Assembly (NCBI GenBank): GCA_949130495.1
Contig: OX422214.1
Span: 7,238,046 to 7,302,045 of the forward strand
Direction: 5' to 3'
Source of the DNA: Sambucus nigra
Lineage: Eukaryota; Streptophyta; Magnoliopsida; Dipsacales; Adoxaceae
Length of the DNA stretch: 64,000 nucleotides
The notes under the pieces are model-generated. The model did not search any database. It was not told the DNA's origin and was given only the letters and a program-made list of their open reading frames with translations. Of this stretch, positions 11,838 through 23,802 are shown one piece after another. The position numbers were made by a program, and so were the translations under genes. The first letter of the stretch is position 1. Each line of letters begins with the position of its first letter.

Positions 11838-12515
11838 CTCTGATCTTTCTCTGAATTTGATGTTGAATTGATGAAGGTTGATCTCTCTCTCTCTCTCTGC
11901 GGAATTCTCCTTCCTCTCTCTCTCTACCAGTTTTTCTCCAAGATGACAATGGTGGTTTAGAGGTTGCCTTAGGAAACTCTTAAAACCTTTTCCAATAACT
12001 CCCGTAGCCCATTATGTCATTTAGTGTTGTTAGTGGGTTTAGTGGGTAAAGGCTAAATCAGATTTTAACTTCTAATTTTCGTGGGTTTTAATTCCCAAAA
12101 TTCCGAAATTACCAAACTGCCCTTTTGGGTTGCCGGTATGGCCTAAAAATGCTCCGGGACCCAAACTAAACCCCCGGCTAGTGTTTTCTGACTATTTCGA
12201 CCCTTTCAGACGCGTTGGCGCACTCAAAATGACCATACGTTTAATAAAAATAAAATTCACTTTTTAATTAAAATAATTACTTTCTTGACGCGACTGTCAC
12301 ACGCGTCTCCACAAAATTTCCCAAATTGCCGTATTTAAATCTCACGACAAATTCAATAGTCTCAATATTAATATAACGTCATATATACACATTATAATCA
12401 AATACCAACTCACATCTCGTTAGTATTTTATCCGGATTAATTCTCAATTAATACACATTTAATTTAATTAATCCCATAAATAAATATCAATAAAAGTACG
12501 GGGTATTACACATAT

Positions 12516-12854
12516 TATGGGGGAGTTTGAATTTTCAGGGATTTTTTTTATTTAACTTGTATTTTTTATCATAAGTTGGTATCTATGTTTATCTCATTTC
12601 AAACTCTATATGTCACGTTGTATTTGCTTTGTCTCATGTGTGTAGGTACTAAGATTGAAGATCAATATGTTTCACATCTTGATGAGAAAATCTTTGAGCT
12701 TTGATGATTGTTGAAGATTGAAGAACAAACGATGAAGATTTAAACTTTTGTATATTTCCATCTTTAGGGTTCATGGGAGAGTAGATTTTTATAGGTAATG
12801 TTGATAATTCAAATATTTTTTATGTAAGTACCGGCATAGACATAGGGGGAGATT
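12516..12854 (+). mobile_element. 3' end of the gag-only element interior, with polypurine tract
   Basis: This resumes the interior after the solo LTR. It ends in AGGGGGAGA (12844-12852) two bases before the 3' LTR, a classic polypurine tract for plus-strand priming. No ORF of note. Confidence 0.75.
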
Positions 12855-13329
12855 TGTAAGGACATTTTTGTCCATTGTCAATATGTATGTCGTATGCCGT
12901 TACACCGTTGAAGAAATTCAAGATCGCATCTACATCAACGGATCCGAATATCAAAGCATCTTCAACATCATAACCCCTGTGAGAATGAACTTGGTAAAGT
13001 TTTGTTTTTAAGTCCCTTAAAGTTTCATACTTAGAATGGGAAACTTTTATAAAATGATTTTATAAAAAAAAAAGTAAGTTTTTTTAGCAAAATGAGTTTT
13101 TTTTAAAAGAAATTTTTTACTGATAACCCGGACCGATCCGGTTTTATTAAAAAATGACCTGATCTGTCCCCGGATCGATCCATCATAAAAAATAGACCGA
13201 TCCAATTTACATCAAAACCAGTATACCCCGGATCGAAGCCGAATCGATAAAGTGATTTTAAAAACGAACCGATCCGGCACCGGACCGATCCGACATCAAA
13301 ATCGGACCGATCCGGATTTGATAATCACA
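12855..13329 (+). repeat. 3' LTR of the gag-only element, truncated
   Basis: It begins TGTAAGGACATTTTTGTCC and aligns with 1806-2005 plus 5480-5747 of the 5' LTR, including the GGACCGATCCGG array (13123-13320). Alignment stops after 'gataatcac'. The promoter, polyadenylation signal and LTR end are missing. Confidence 0.85.
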
Positions 13330-14049
13330 TGTTATGCACATTGAAATTTTTTGTCGTTTCCTGAAGGCACGATGAAATTTTTTCAAAGTACGTAATCGTA
13401 AAACGGCACAAACTTTCGAACAAACGTAATTAGGAAAGGACAAAAATTTTCAAAGTGCATAACAACAAAAAAAATTCAAAGTATCACTCGTGCCCATAAA
13501 AGTGTAGAAAAAATAAAGTACTTTAGACATCAAACAGAGTACTTGATATACCATGTTCCCATAAAAGTGAAATTTTGCAAAAATGTCTAAGAAGGCAATT
13601 AAAATAGGCAAAAAAAACTGAAGAAAAAACCTTACATGAACCAAATCTGTAATGAAAAAGGGAACTGGTGAGTTAAAAGTCGATTTCAACCCCTCTAGTA
13701 GCGCCGAATATAGCCCGAAACATTCTCATCTAGGCACGGATTATACGAATCCAATGGCGCCAGAATCGTCTCATTCCGATTTACGGTTAAAAAGTTATGG
13801 CATTTCTCCCAAAAGTGCAAAAAATAGAAAATTAAAAGTTCGCGTTAGAAATTTTAACAAATAGGTAATTAACTCATAATGTTTTAAACACAGTGATTCA
13901 AGTGTTGGCAGTGTTCAAAATTGACTCATAATGTTTTAAACACGGTGAACACTGAAAAATGTTTGGCATTTATAGTGGAGGCAGCTTCTCGTGAAGGTCG
14001 GAGCACAACAACGCATACATGGAGATAACTCCCTTTAGAATATCAATAG

Positions 14050-14255
14050 TTGAAATGAATAGGTAAGAAAAACAAAGCCACTTCTGAATGACTTTCCAAT
14101 GATGCATGTTCTTGTTTAACTTCTTCCATTTCCATAATCTGCTTCTCCCTTTGATTTTGATGCCCATTGAGATCCTTAAAGGATGACTTCATCTGAGCCT
14201 TCACTGCCTTAATCTTCTTCTCTATATCTTTGAGCCTACGCTCTCGATTATTTGC
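14050..14255 (-). pseudogene. SMC2 (condensin) coiled-coil exon fragment
   Basis: The minus-strand reading (NRERRLKDIEKKIKAVKAQM, then a stretch ending VKQEHASLES) has the heptad pattern and wording of the coiled-coil arm of plant SMC2, the condensin ATPase that compacts mitotic chromosomes. About 60 codons remain, with neither the Walker A head nor the ABC signature. The sequence on both sides is unrelated, so this is a captured or stranded exon, not a gene. Family recognition is from memory. Confidence 0.6.
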
Positions 14256-15230
14256 ACAGTGATGATTGGTCTCACAATGATGATTCATCTCACAGTGATG
14301 ATTGGCTTCACCTTGAATGTTCGATCAACTTCATATGGGAATGTTTCGCAGCTAGGAAGTGGCTTCACCTTCCTAGTTATACTCAGCCAGATACCTTAGC
14401 CGTCATGTGCATTAAAGGCTCTCAGTCCACTCAAAACATTCCTCGAGACCACCTGATTATAAGAGAACAAATATATGAATTAAAAATGGTGAACAAACCA
14501 AAATCATAGCTATATAATATGAACTAAATTAACAAATCGAACCAATATGAACAATCTGAACCAAATATACAGTTATACTGAAGCTAAGTGAGAAGATCTT
14601 AAACTGAACTGCTGGCCCAGTGGATGACCTTAAACCGTGGTAGCAGATTATATAATGTGTAATTTGATTGCATAAAAATTGTTGATTGCCATGAAAAGTG
14701 TAAATCCTCAATTCGTTGAAATGTGTTGCCTTTTTGCATTCATTTCTTGGAACTAGTTAGGATTGTGGGCTATTTTGTAGTACTTCTACTCGACAAGAAT
14801 GTAATTTTGATGTAAAACCTAGTGATTACTGTTCTATTGCCATGTGACTATTAACACAGAATGGGTTATGACTATTTCTCGGAACAACTGATATAGTATT
14901 TAAACAACTGATCTGACCTGACCTGAGAGCAGGGATTTAAACAACTATTCTGACCTATGAAGTCCATGACAACAGGTATTTAAACATCACCACCATCATG
15001 ATAGTCTAAATTACCTGTTGAAATTGAAAAAAGACATAAATTAAAAACGTTGGCTTACATGAACAATGTGACTTTCGAGTTCCATACATCTTTAAATTAT
15101 AACATAAAAGAGGGAAATGGTACTTTAAAATTGCATAAAATGGACAAATACATGAATCATATAAAACACTAATCTCATAAAAAAATATATTTGGTTTCTT
15201 ATAGCTAATTTTTATGTCAATAGCTCAGTT

Positions 15231-15370
15231 TTGGGGTCAGCTACTAAAACTGATAAATCAACACTACGAACGGGTAAGTTTTTAAAAATTGATAAATCAA
15301 CGCTACAAATAGGTAAGTTTTTAAAAATTGATAAATCAACACTACTAAAACTGATAAATCAACACATAAT
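15231..15370 (+). repeat. Short tandem repeat, unit about 38 bp
   Basis: A unit reading 'aaaactgataaatcaacac' followed by 'taagtttttaaa' is repeated three to four times with small changes. Confidence 0.75.
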
Positions 15371-15929
15371 TGTAAACAAACAGGTATATATAAAAATACA
15401 TGTTTTTGTTTAGTGTCCGGACATGGATATAAAAATAGGTAACTGGGGTTAAAAAATAGTTATATATAAAATAGATACAAACATTTAGTTAAAAAAAGGT
15501 ACATATAAAAATAGATATAAAAACAGTTTTGAATGTGTATTAGAGGAGTTGTGTCCCCATAAGCTCAATTTTAAATATCTTTACTCAATAATAAAAAGCA
15601 CCTCCTCATAATCTCAGTTTTAAATATCATTACCTAGGAATCAATATTATTCACTCCTATAAATTAAAATGACAATCTACCAAATACTTTTGCATCCACC
15701 TGGGTTAATATTGTGAAAGAAATTAAAATTACAACCAACACACTTTGGAATTCCAACATGAAGTTAACTTCCTATGTAAACCAAGAATTAATAATAACAT
15801 TGAATTCCCACCTAAAAAAAGTAACACTCAGGAATCAACAATGCTAACCAAACAATAACACTCATTACCAATGTAAACCAAGCAGTAACACTCGAGAATC
15901 TCATGCTTGTATTTTTATATATATAAAAC

Positions 15930-16205
15930 TGTAGAGAATTTTATTTTAATATACATACCAGGTACGTCTGAAATTTCATATGAGTTGTCTTAAGGTTATT
16001 AAAACTAACATAATGTAATTGCATAACGAATTTCAACTATAATTGCATCTCATATGAATTTCATATGAATTTCAAACGTATGAATTTCATAATTGCATCT
16101 CATATGGATTTCAGACATAGTTGTAATCTTATATGAATTTCTTATGAGATGACACAATAGGCATAGCTGTAAGAATTTCATATGAATAGCTGTAATCTCG
16201 TATGA
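15930..16205. repeat. Repeated CATATGAATTTC motif
   Basis: At least eight exact or near copies of catatgaatttc, each with a CATATG palindrome, lie within 275 bp. The remainder is AT-rich filler. Confidence 0.7.
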
Positions 16206-16207
16206 AA

Positions 16208-16417
16208 TTACTTCCTGAAATTATACCAAGCCATAGGAATGGTTATAGCATGCGCGGGCTTAACTCCAGAATTCCTAGACATGTTAGAAATCGTACCAGC
16301 ATAGAGGCGGCTAGGATTGTGCCCCAATTTCTTCACCTGAAGGAAGCAACTTCGAGAAACAGCAGCATTTTCATCATGCACTATCGATGCATATGTAGAC
16401 AACTTCATAGCTTCCAT
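16208..16417 (-). pseudogene. Unrecognised exon-like fragment
   Basis: The minus strand has a 69-codon open frame of balanced composition (MEAMKLSTYASIVHDENA at its start), unlike the AT-rich surroundings, with an acceptor-like 'cttcag|gtgaag' in the middle. I do not recognise the protein. It may be another captured exon, but chance is not excluded. Confidence 0.3.
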
Positions 16418-17181
16418 ATTCGGAGATGATCTTCCACATTCACCGTAATTTTTTTACCAACGAACAAATTTCATACATGTCCTTTGTGTAGAACTACCAT
16501 GACGTAAATCGATATAAACATTTGGATAAAGAAATGTATGATCAAGATCAAATTGCAAAGATGTTCCAGGTTAAAATTCACAACTAATCCCTATAAAAAG
16601 TTAAGCACACAAACATGTTCAAGTTCTACAGAGCCTAAATAATGAAAATACAAAATCAACTTTAAGGTACTTCTTGCATAAACCACTGCTAGATTCACTG
16701 CATCCATTTGCAAAAAAAAATATACTTTCTTCCTGCCAGTTTTACAGGCAATCAATGCACCTTAGTTTTGATACTCGAAACATCATAATACAATTGAGCT
16801 GCACATACAATGAAATACATTTAAAGCCACAATTGAAATATAAAATTTCAATAGAACTTACTTATCATTTAACACTAGGTTCATTATAAAAAGCTATATC
16901 GGTATCAAAAAAATAATTTCATCAAAAAACTAAATATGTGAAGAAAACCCCCAATCGCATATCAGTGAAGAAAAAAATAATACAACACAACTTTCAAACC
17001 AAACTAATACGACTGAAAAATATAAGGAACCAAGCTTCTTTTAGCAAAAAAAAAGAGCATCAAGGGAGAATTATTATAGGGAAAAAGTCTGAAAAAAGAG
17101 CATCAAGAGAGAATTATGAACCAAGCTTCTTTTAGCCAAAAAAAAGAGGAAAAAGAACTAATAAGACTGAAACATATTACC

Positions 17182-17374
17182 AGATCAACCCTGCTGGTCA
17201 TTGTCCTCATGATGAAGTTCTTAAGGTTGTAAATTATTTGCTATGGGATTGGATCACAAACCTGGAGTCCCGAGGTTCTGTTTCACTGCCTCTCCTTGAT
17301 AATCAACAAAGCATTGAGTATAACGTTGCCAAGGATCTAAAGTTTGTTAGAGATGGATCCAAAAAAATAGCATG
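17182..17374 (+). pseudogene. Alpha/beta-hydrolase C-terminal exon fragment
   Basis: The frame reads PAGHCPHDEVLKVVNYLLWD and on to SVSLPLLDNQQSIEYNVAKD. GHCPHDE with its conserved His is the catalytic-histidine block of plastid alpha/beta hydrolases related to chlorophyll-metabolism esterases. It starts directly after a splice-acceptor-like 'tattaccag', as a true exon would. A TGA ends the frame at 17374, and recognisable C-terminal residues continue in shifted frames for about 70 bp. The catalytic Ser and Asp regions are absent. It lies opposite in strand to the surrounding Helitron-like unit. Confidence 0.6.
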
Positions 17375-19821
17375 AAGGTGATCCAACTTCTTTCATTGGG
17401 AAAAAATAAGTTCTTTTATCAATTCCTGATTTCAATTCCTTCGAAACATCAAGGCCATTTCATATAAGAACACATTAGCTTTACCTATGATTAAGCTTGA
17501 CTCATATGATACATATTGTTTCAGATCTATAGAGAAATGGAATTTTTTTAGTGTCAATTTGAAAATCAGTTTGAAGAAAAGAAAACTCTTTTCTTCGATC
17601 GACTCCAGCACAACTCTTTTCTTTGTGTAAAAAATAATAGAATGAAAAGTTAGTACTCCATTTAGTACTAAACATTTATAACACGAATAGAAGCAAAAGG
17701 AAACTGTGTATGCCTACATATACCTCAAACCTAGAACTTAAAAGAAGGACTAATAACCAAAAACTTATACCACAAACTGAGCAGGGGTGTATGCCTAAAG
17801 TAAGTAGGGGTGTAGGCCTACATATACCTCAAACTGAGCAGGGGTGTATGCCTAAGCCAAGAACTTAATAGAAGGACTAATAACCTTAATGTCATTTCAT
17901 ATAAAAAACACCAAAGGCATTAAGGTCAAAGCATAAGAATGTATAATTATTATTAACATATCATGAAAATAACTATGGACAATTACAATGATTTCCTACA
18001 TGCACCACTTATTTTCAAAACTCAAATCTCACCTTACTCTTACCACTTTGATATGTCCCAAATAAAAAATAAAATTTGTCATAAATCCAACAAAACAACA
18101 AAAAATGTCATGAATAAAGTAATCGGATGCATAATTATTTAATTGGATACAATGAAACATTCAAAATCATTTATAGGTAAATAAAGTAAATCGGGAAAAA
18201 TAAGATTTTATGAGATGGTGACTGTGCAGTTAATAATGAGATTTTATGAGACAAACTCTAATATTAAAAAACCATCCAGTGGAGAGTAAAGACAAAGGTG
18301 ATTTTATGAAATCAAATTACATATGTTCCCTCTCCTTTTGTCCATTGAGATGCTGTTTTGGTACAAATTCTAATATCAAAGTGATGCCTGTCGTTGTTCC
18401 TTTTATGTAGGCCCTCTGCTCTGCTTACAACATCAGCTAAAGAAAGAAACATTAGTTTGTTCGTAATTAAATGGCTACCATAGTAAATTCAGTAATGCCA
18501 AAAACATATAGGAAATTAAACCATGTACATACCATTAATATTTACTCATTTCTTATGCCCCATCCTTATAAGTCATCACGCACATCGGCCCTACATACAA
18601 TACTCCATTTAAGAGATAACTAAGAAGCTCTTCGAATAATACAAATAAAACTAACTCCTATAACATACTTAAAAACACAACGTTTTCAGACATAACGTAC
18701 TCTGCACCATAACCTAAGTTACTTACCTTAATAATATGACAAACAATGAAACAATCGACTACATTGTATATTGAGTCCATGAAGTGAAACCTCATAATGA
18801 CCTTAGAATCGACTACTATTACGCTAAAAGTATAAACAACTATTGTTAAATATCCCTAGTGACTATAAATGATTTTCATGACTAAAGTACATAGAAAATA
18901 AAGGTGATGAAATTTGAATAAAATCACTAATATAAAATTTAATGATGTTTCACAAAATCGATAAAAAAATAAGTAATTATAGGTAGCCACGGAAGTGCAT
19001 AGAAGTTTTAAAGAATGCCCAAATATAATTCTAACTTCACACCTTCAAATCTTAAACCGTAGTGAAACTTGGAATCAAATGTGGGAAAATATCAACATTT
19101 TCGCTGGTTACAGAAATGATACGTAGACAAAGCACTTGTACATGAAAAAAATTATGCAGTATGATAGCACCCCAAAACTACCGAGATGGACAAAATGAAA
19201 CTCGACATCATTTGCCAAGACAAAATTGCAAATTCCACGCTCAATATTGAACACATATCTAGCGAGCAAAGTACCCTAAACAATCACACAATTAGTAAAC
19301 TAAAATCAGTCATAAAATTCTAACAAAAAATAGCAAGGCTTCATAATATGTGCAAATATGAATGTTAATACCTAAAAATCATTCATAAACTAATATATGC
19401 GCAAATACCTAAAAATATGTACAAATATAAATGTTAAAAAAAATCCATTCTGATAGTGACATAGGCACGGGTATGGTTGTTAGTTTTTCATTTTGGCAAA
19501 TTACCCCTAGAATATGTATATGTAGCGTACTTATCATGCCTATATCGCACCTAATTAGATTACGTGTACTAAAAATATAATTATAATCACAAACAACCAA
19601 ATTTTACTAAGAATTTTATTCTTCACATGATGTATTTCTAAAGATTCAAAATGGGAGTGTGCAAATGTTATTAGTACACAACAAACTACTAAGATGAACA
19701 AAATGAATCTCATCGTTAACACTCCCAAAACATAATAATTTCAAATCAAAAATAAAAACATGTCTCAACTGTCCATTTGGCAACGGACTTGGAAGGGGAC
19801 CAAACACTACCAAAACATAAT
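17375..19821. other. AT-rich DNA with local direct repeats, no gene seen
   Basis: The block 17690-17885 holds repeated units (about 60 bp) containing 'gagcaggggtgtatgccta' and 'gaaggactaataacc'. The stretch 17030-17160, just before, repeats 'aaccaagcttcttttagc' and 'agagcatcaag'. The rest shows no ORF, domain or RNA gene that I can support. Confidence 0.5.
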
Positions 19822-20119
19822 AACACTCCCATGTTTGGCAATTCCAACAGCATGAACTTTCATGAATTCCGTACTCGACTGTTCATTTGGTAAAGGGATT
19901 TTTATATTTTTGTCTAGTCGCCCTTGGCGAAGAAGCGTTGGACCCAGAACATTGGGTCTATTCATTGCCATAATAAATTTTACCTTCTCAAGATGGTTAA
20001 GCAACTCAATGATAATTCATTCCATTGCACGTCCCAACTAGTAACCGTTGTAAAATGACGTTCAATAATTGCATCGATCTCATCCATAAAAATGACACAG
20101 GGTTGGTGTTCTCGAGCAT
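19822..20119 (-). pseudogene. 26S proteasome ATPase RPT4 fragment, frameshifted
   Basis: RPT4 (S10B) is one of six AAA+ ATPases that unfold substrates at the 19S proteasome base. The minus strand reads [18 protein letters not shown], with Walker B (IFMDEID), then after a decayed stretch and a frameshift [11 protein letters not shown] and LLRQGRLDKNIKIPLPNEQS, matching the second region of homology and the RPT4 wording up to 'AGIAKHG'. One arginine finger is retained (GRLD). Walker A and the C-terminal lid are absent. The fragment begins exactly after an acceptor-like 'ttttctcag', suggesting that genomic DNA with introns, not a cDNA, was picked up. Confidence 0.8.
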
Positions 20120-21540
20120 CTGAGAAAAATGAATAAGATATCACTCATTTATGATATACTGAATAAAATCATGAACACACATCGAATCCCAACCGCACAT
20201 AGCCAAACTTCAATCAAATTGGCACACACAAACACCCACAAAAATTAAAAAGCACCAACCCAAGCCCTGCTGTCGGAAGACCATCATGTGAGAGATCCAC
20301 GGCTAGCCACACCACCGTCCCACTAAATCCGACGGCTCGTAAAAGTAGTGACGGTGTCCAACCTTCACTGACGGTTGGAGGATCTCCATTCGGTTCCTAT
20401 AAAAATAATACTAAATCAGTGGTGTCGGTCACGAAAATATTGGTTAGTCACAAATAAGATTTTGAATCAACAATCTTTGATCTTCATAACTGGATAGTCA
20501 CTAATAATGATGGAGAAAATCAATATTAAATTAGTTGAGCATTAGATATTATCGGAATAAAAAATTCGTTTAATAAAACAGGGGATTAAACAATAAATTG
20601 CTTTGATTTTCTTATAATCGTTTGAATGAATAATAAACCATCTATTGTCGTTTTAAACCATGGATCTAAGACTTGAGTTCAAAAAAATATCATTTTTTAT
20701 CTAAACAATAAATCATTGACCGAGTCATGAGTTTAAACAATAAATCATTGACCAAGAACAGATAAAAATATCAATAAACCCACAAAACCATAAGTTACTT
20801 TCAATAAGCCCATGAAACCCTAAATCCAATACAAAAGAAATCTAAAATGAAAAAAAATAATGACATACCATTTCATTTGTGTTTCCATGGTACCATTGTG
20901 ATGAATGAGCTGCAAATTTAAATACAAATAATTTCAAAATTAAATACAAATAAATTTGAAATCAAATGAGATAATTCTTGAGTGTTTAACTTAATTGCCT
21001 ATAGGTGCACCTTCATGGTCAACATGTTCGAAATGGACATCGCCCTTTGAAACTCCCCTGAAACAAAAATATGAATAAAAAAACATAAAAACTAAGCACA
21101 AAAATGTATGACTATTAAGAAAAACAAAACGGTCAGTGTGTCTACCTCTTCAATTAATAGACAAAAATTGATCCATTTACAACATCTTCAAAACAATGCA
21201 TTTGGAAGTATAAATCTGTGTTGCTATCTCAACTCTCAAATCAAACAAAAAGAGAGAAAAAATACCTGAAATTTGTAGTGTAAATCCACATAAATAAGAT
21301 TGAATAGGGTTGGATCTGCAAAATAACGAAGAAACAACAAAAAGGTTAGAAGAAATTAGTTCACACATTATGAAATTAAATAGAACGAAAATCAAAATTG
21401 AACAGCTTCAAAACCTCCAACCAACCCATTTGAACCTAAAAGTCAAAACTAAATCGTAATCCCTCAAATTGTAAACCTAAAATCGATTAAAACTGAAATC
21501 AAAACCATAAAACCCTAAAATTGAAACTATTCAAAACTTA
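20120..21540. other. No gene recognised
   Basis: AT-rich sequence with one GC-richer island at 20270-20400 containing 'acggctcgtaaaagtagtg'. It could be intron and flank of the captured RPT4 piece. No ORF, RNA gene or repeat pair was found. Confidence 0.4.
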
Positions 21541-21960
21541 CCTAAGGGAAGAGGTGACGTGGAGAGAGGAATAGTGGCGAGGAGAGAGGTGAGGCGCATC
21601 GAGGAGATTGGTGGCTGAGGCGGGGGGAGTAGGTTTTGTGTGGAGTGAAGATGAGGGAACGGGAGAAAGTGATAGAGAGGGAGAGATAGAGGTGGTGCTT
21701 GTGAAACGAGGGTCGGGGAGAGAGAGTTTGAGCTTTGCTAATTAGAATTTGGCAGCAAGTGTATAATTTCCTATTTTATCCATTTATTTGAATTGTGGGA
21801 GGAGGAAAGGAAATGAGGGTAAAAAAATAGGGGGAACTCAAATATTTAAGGGGCAAATATGGTATGAGGTTTATTTTAATCTCAATCATTGGATCGTTTC
21901 CTTGTTGGCTTCGATCTGAATCGTGAAGTGTCTCCCAAACTTATGAATAGTAAAAACACC
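21541..21960 (-). other. Pyrimidine-rich leader-like 5' end of unit B
   Basis: On the minus strand this reads as a CT-rich leader (ctctctctccccgaccctcg and similar) ending in a donor-like 'ttaggtaag'. A closely similar layout follows 'gattgagatt' or 'gctgagatta' at the start of the other two Helitron-like units (27540-27700 minus; 37643-37850 plus). It may be a promoter and first exon shared by the family. Confidence 0.4.
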
Positions 21961-21970
21961 ATTGTAACTT

Positions 21971-21976
<6 letters not shown>

Positions 21977-22007
<31 letters not shown>
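21977..22007. repeat. (TA)n at the junction of two Helitron-like units
   Basis: About 15 TA units directly abut the CTAG terminus of unit A. Helitrons insert between A and T, so a TA run is a suitable target. Confidence 0.9.
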
Positions 22008-22008
<1 letters not shown>

Positions 22009-22011
22009 TAG

Positions 22012-22151
22012 GGTATGCCCGTGCCTGAAGGCACGCTGATAATTCTAAAAAGTATAAACTTGTCTATAATGTAAATAAAAAATGTGTTTATATATTATAA
22101 GTGTAATTTTTCAAAGTATTGAATCGTGTATCCTCGTGCCTAAAGGCACGA
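22012..22151 (-). other. Helitron 3' terminal hairpin plus a second copy
   Basis: The first hairpin is CGTGCC-TGAA-GGCACG on the plus strand (22020-22035), with a 6-bp perfect stem. A second, TCGTGCC-TAAA-GGCACGA (22134-22151... stem 7 bp), lies about 110 bp inside. The inner one lacks a CTAG and may be a decayed older terminus. Confidence 0.7.
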
Positions 22152-22814
22152 TGCTAATTTTCGATAATGTATGTCGTTGATAAAACCATATGGCATGCTT
22201 AGTTCACAACAAATAAACAATTCTTTAAACAATCTATTGTACAAACCAATTAGTTTTAAAAAATTGGGCAATTATTCATTTATTTATTAGACAATCCACC
22301 CTATTTAACAACAAAAATACCAACTATACAATTATTAATGCTAAATCCGAGAATTTAAAAAATTGGGCAAATGGCATAATGAATATATGTTAGTAATTTA
22401 TTATTTCTCAAATTTATTAGTTTTAATCGTCACGCTGATAATCGCAAAATGGCAAAAATTTTCAAAAAACAAAAATTGCAAGAAGTCAAATTTAAAGTGT
22501 AAAATCACCTACAAAAAACTAAGAACGGGATAATGAGGGGAATAAACATCACCTACAAAAAATAAATACACAAAATATTAAATTCATAAGTGTAAAATCA
22601 TAAGAATACAAAACCTCAAGATTACCAAATACATAGGAGTAATGTTAAATTTACAACATTTAAAGTGAAAATTTTCAAACTACAATATTTAAATTAACAA
22701 AAGAAAGTGTATAACGGTATGAAATTAGTCGTATATCTAATAACAGATGCCCTCCTGCTAAATAATTGTATTGTTCATATGACTAACACAGGACATATGA
22801 TTGTATTAATCAAA

Positions 22815-22950
22815 TCAAAACATCAAATACTTGATATGTTTCTTTACACGTCTACTAAGACATGGTTTAATATACTTCCAAAAACATCAAAACGTCAAAT
22901 ACTTGATATGGTTTATTATAGTTCCGCGTCTACTAATACATGCAATCATA
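22815..22950 (+). repeat. Imperfect tandem duplication with ATCAA/TTGAT arms
   Basis: Two units of roughly 85-100 bp share 'caaatacttgatatg' and 'gtctacta'. They create the 101-codon frame at 22707-23012, which I do not consider a gene. Confidence 0.6.
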
Positions 22951-23417
22951 GAATTTATTATGAAATAAAAAAATGTGTATACGGTTTAGAAAAATTTGGA
23001 AAGAAACCATAGAATTTATTTCGAAAGCATTGCAACTACAATTGCACATCCTAAACATGGTTATCTGCATAACCTCACGAAAGCATTATAACTTCAAACA
23101 TTGTAAACATTAAAACGTGTTGTCAAAATGATATTAAACAATCCTGATACCTGTTGATTCTCATTACACAATCCACAATGCATTTAACTTTTGAAAGAAA
23201 CGTAAATGGCCAACTCATTATATCTATGGAGGAGCAAATATGAATCTGCAAATTACCACGTGCGCTCCCCTCCCAGCGAGTCAGTCGGCATGACGATAGT
23301 GGGTTTCTCACATTACTGCAAACACCGACTTAAATTGATATAATAAGTGATTTTGATCTCCTCAACACTCAACATCATCATCTATTAATCGACTAACCTG
23401 TTGAGAATTTACAAATC

Positions 23418-23669
23418 CTAAAGCTGTCTTTCCAACATTGTCAACAGAGATACCATTGTCAACAGAGATACCTTCATTAAGAAGTTTTTATTGGCCTGCC
23501 AAGATGCAACAACCTGAAATGTAGAATCTTGGATATTGTTTGAACCTTTGTCATCATCAATGCTGGTCTGTAAGACAAACTCACCTCTGGACCACGACGT
23601 GTTGATAGAAAGAGGCAATGAATTGCCAAAGATAGCCAAATCTGTCAACTGTATGCTGTCAAAACCCAA
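23418..23669 (-). pseudogene. Unrecognised protein fragment
   Basis: An 83-codon minus-strand frame has gene-like composition (GFDSIQLTDLAIFGNSLPLS early, VVASWQANKNFLM late) and then runs into a 19-bp tandem duplication (23440-23478). I do not recognise the family. Its company of other gene fragments makes a captured exon likely. Confidence 0.4.
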
Positions 23670-23802
23670 GTTTGAAAATTAGGTAAAGTTCATTTCACAC
23701 GCCATTGAAAACTAGGTAAAGTTAGTTTCTTGCAGTATTAAATTTGCGATGAGGTCACTCTACCTTTATAAGCGTTTTTATTTGTATTCTTATATTTATG
23801 TA

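Larger units (their letters stand above)
9658..12510 (-). mobile_element. Solo LTR (about 2.85 kb), minus strand
   Basis: Read on the minus strand it begins TGTAATACCCCGTAC and ends GGGGTGTCACA. Perfect 5-bp duplications catat flank it (9653-9657 and 12511-12515). It carries no coding domain, primer site or purine tract. On the minus strand it shows an AG|GCAAGT donor (intron from 11837), an acceptor CTTTTAG|GTGCCC (ending 10176), a palindrome array (11210-11386) and the conserved 3' motif GACAGTGATGCTA near 9750. The open frames inside it have no recognisable product. Confidence 0.9.
1806..13329 (+). mobile_element. Gag-only Copia-like LTR retrotransposon (TR-GAG type), interrupted twice
   Basis: Two copies of one LTR (1806-2005 joined to 5480-6428, and 12855-13329) bound a primer binding site (6432-6443), one gag frame (6532-8409) and a purine tract (12844-12852). 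No protease, integrase, reverse transcriptase or RNase H motif was found between gag and the purine tract, which defines a non-autonomous gag-only element needing a relative's pol. Two later LTR elements sit inside it (2006-5474 and 9658-12510). LTR copies differ at roughly 9% of aligned sites over the first 145 bp, so the insertion is old. The 3' LTR stops at 13329, where Helitron-like DNA begins, so no target duplication can be checked. Confidence 0.8.
13330..21976 (-). mobile_element. Helitron-like unit B, non-autonomous, with gene fragments
   Basis: Its 3' end is inferred near 13360 (minus strand), where 'catcgtgccttcagg' matches the terminal hairpin of the units ending at 22008 and 58803, together with the preceding 'tttgaaaaaatttcatc'. 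The final CTAG is not preserved. Its 5' side is inferred near 21976 from a block (tttttactattcataag, then 'gattgagatt' and a pyrimidine-rich leader) that also follows the TA run at 27827. No Rep or helicase domain was seen. It carries fragments of SMC2, an alpha/beta hydrolase and RPT4. Boundaries are approximate. Confidence 0.45.

Noticed and set aside
22707..23012. 101-codon frame as a protein gene
   Set aside because: It arises from a tandem duplication of AT-rich DNA and lacks any domain or codon bias.
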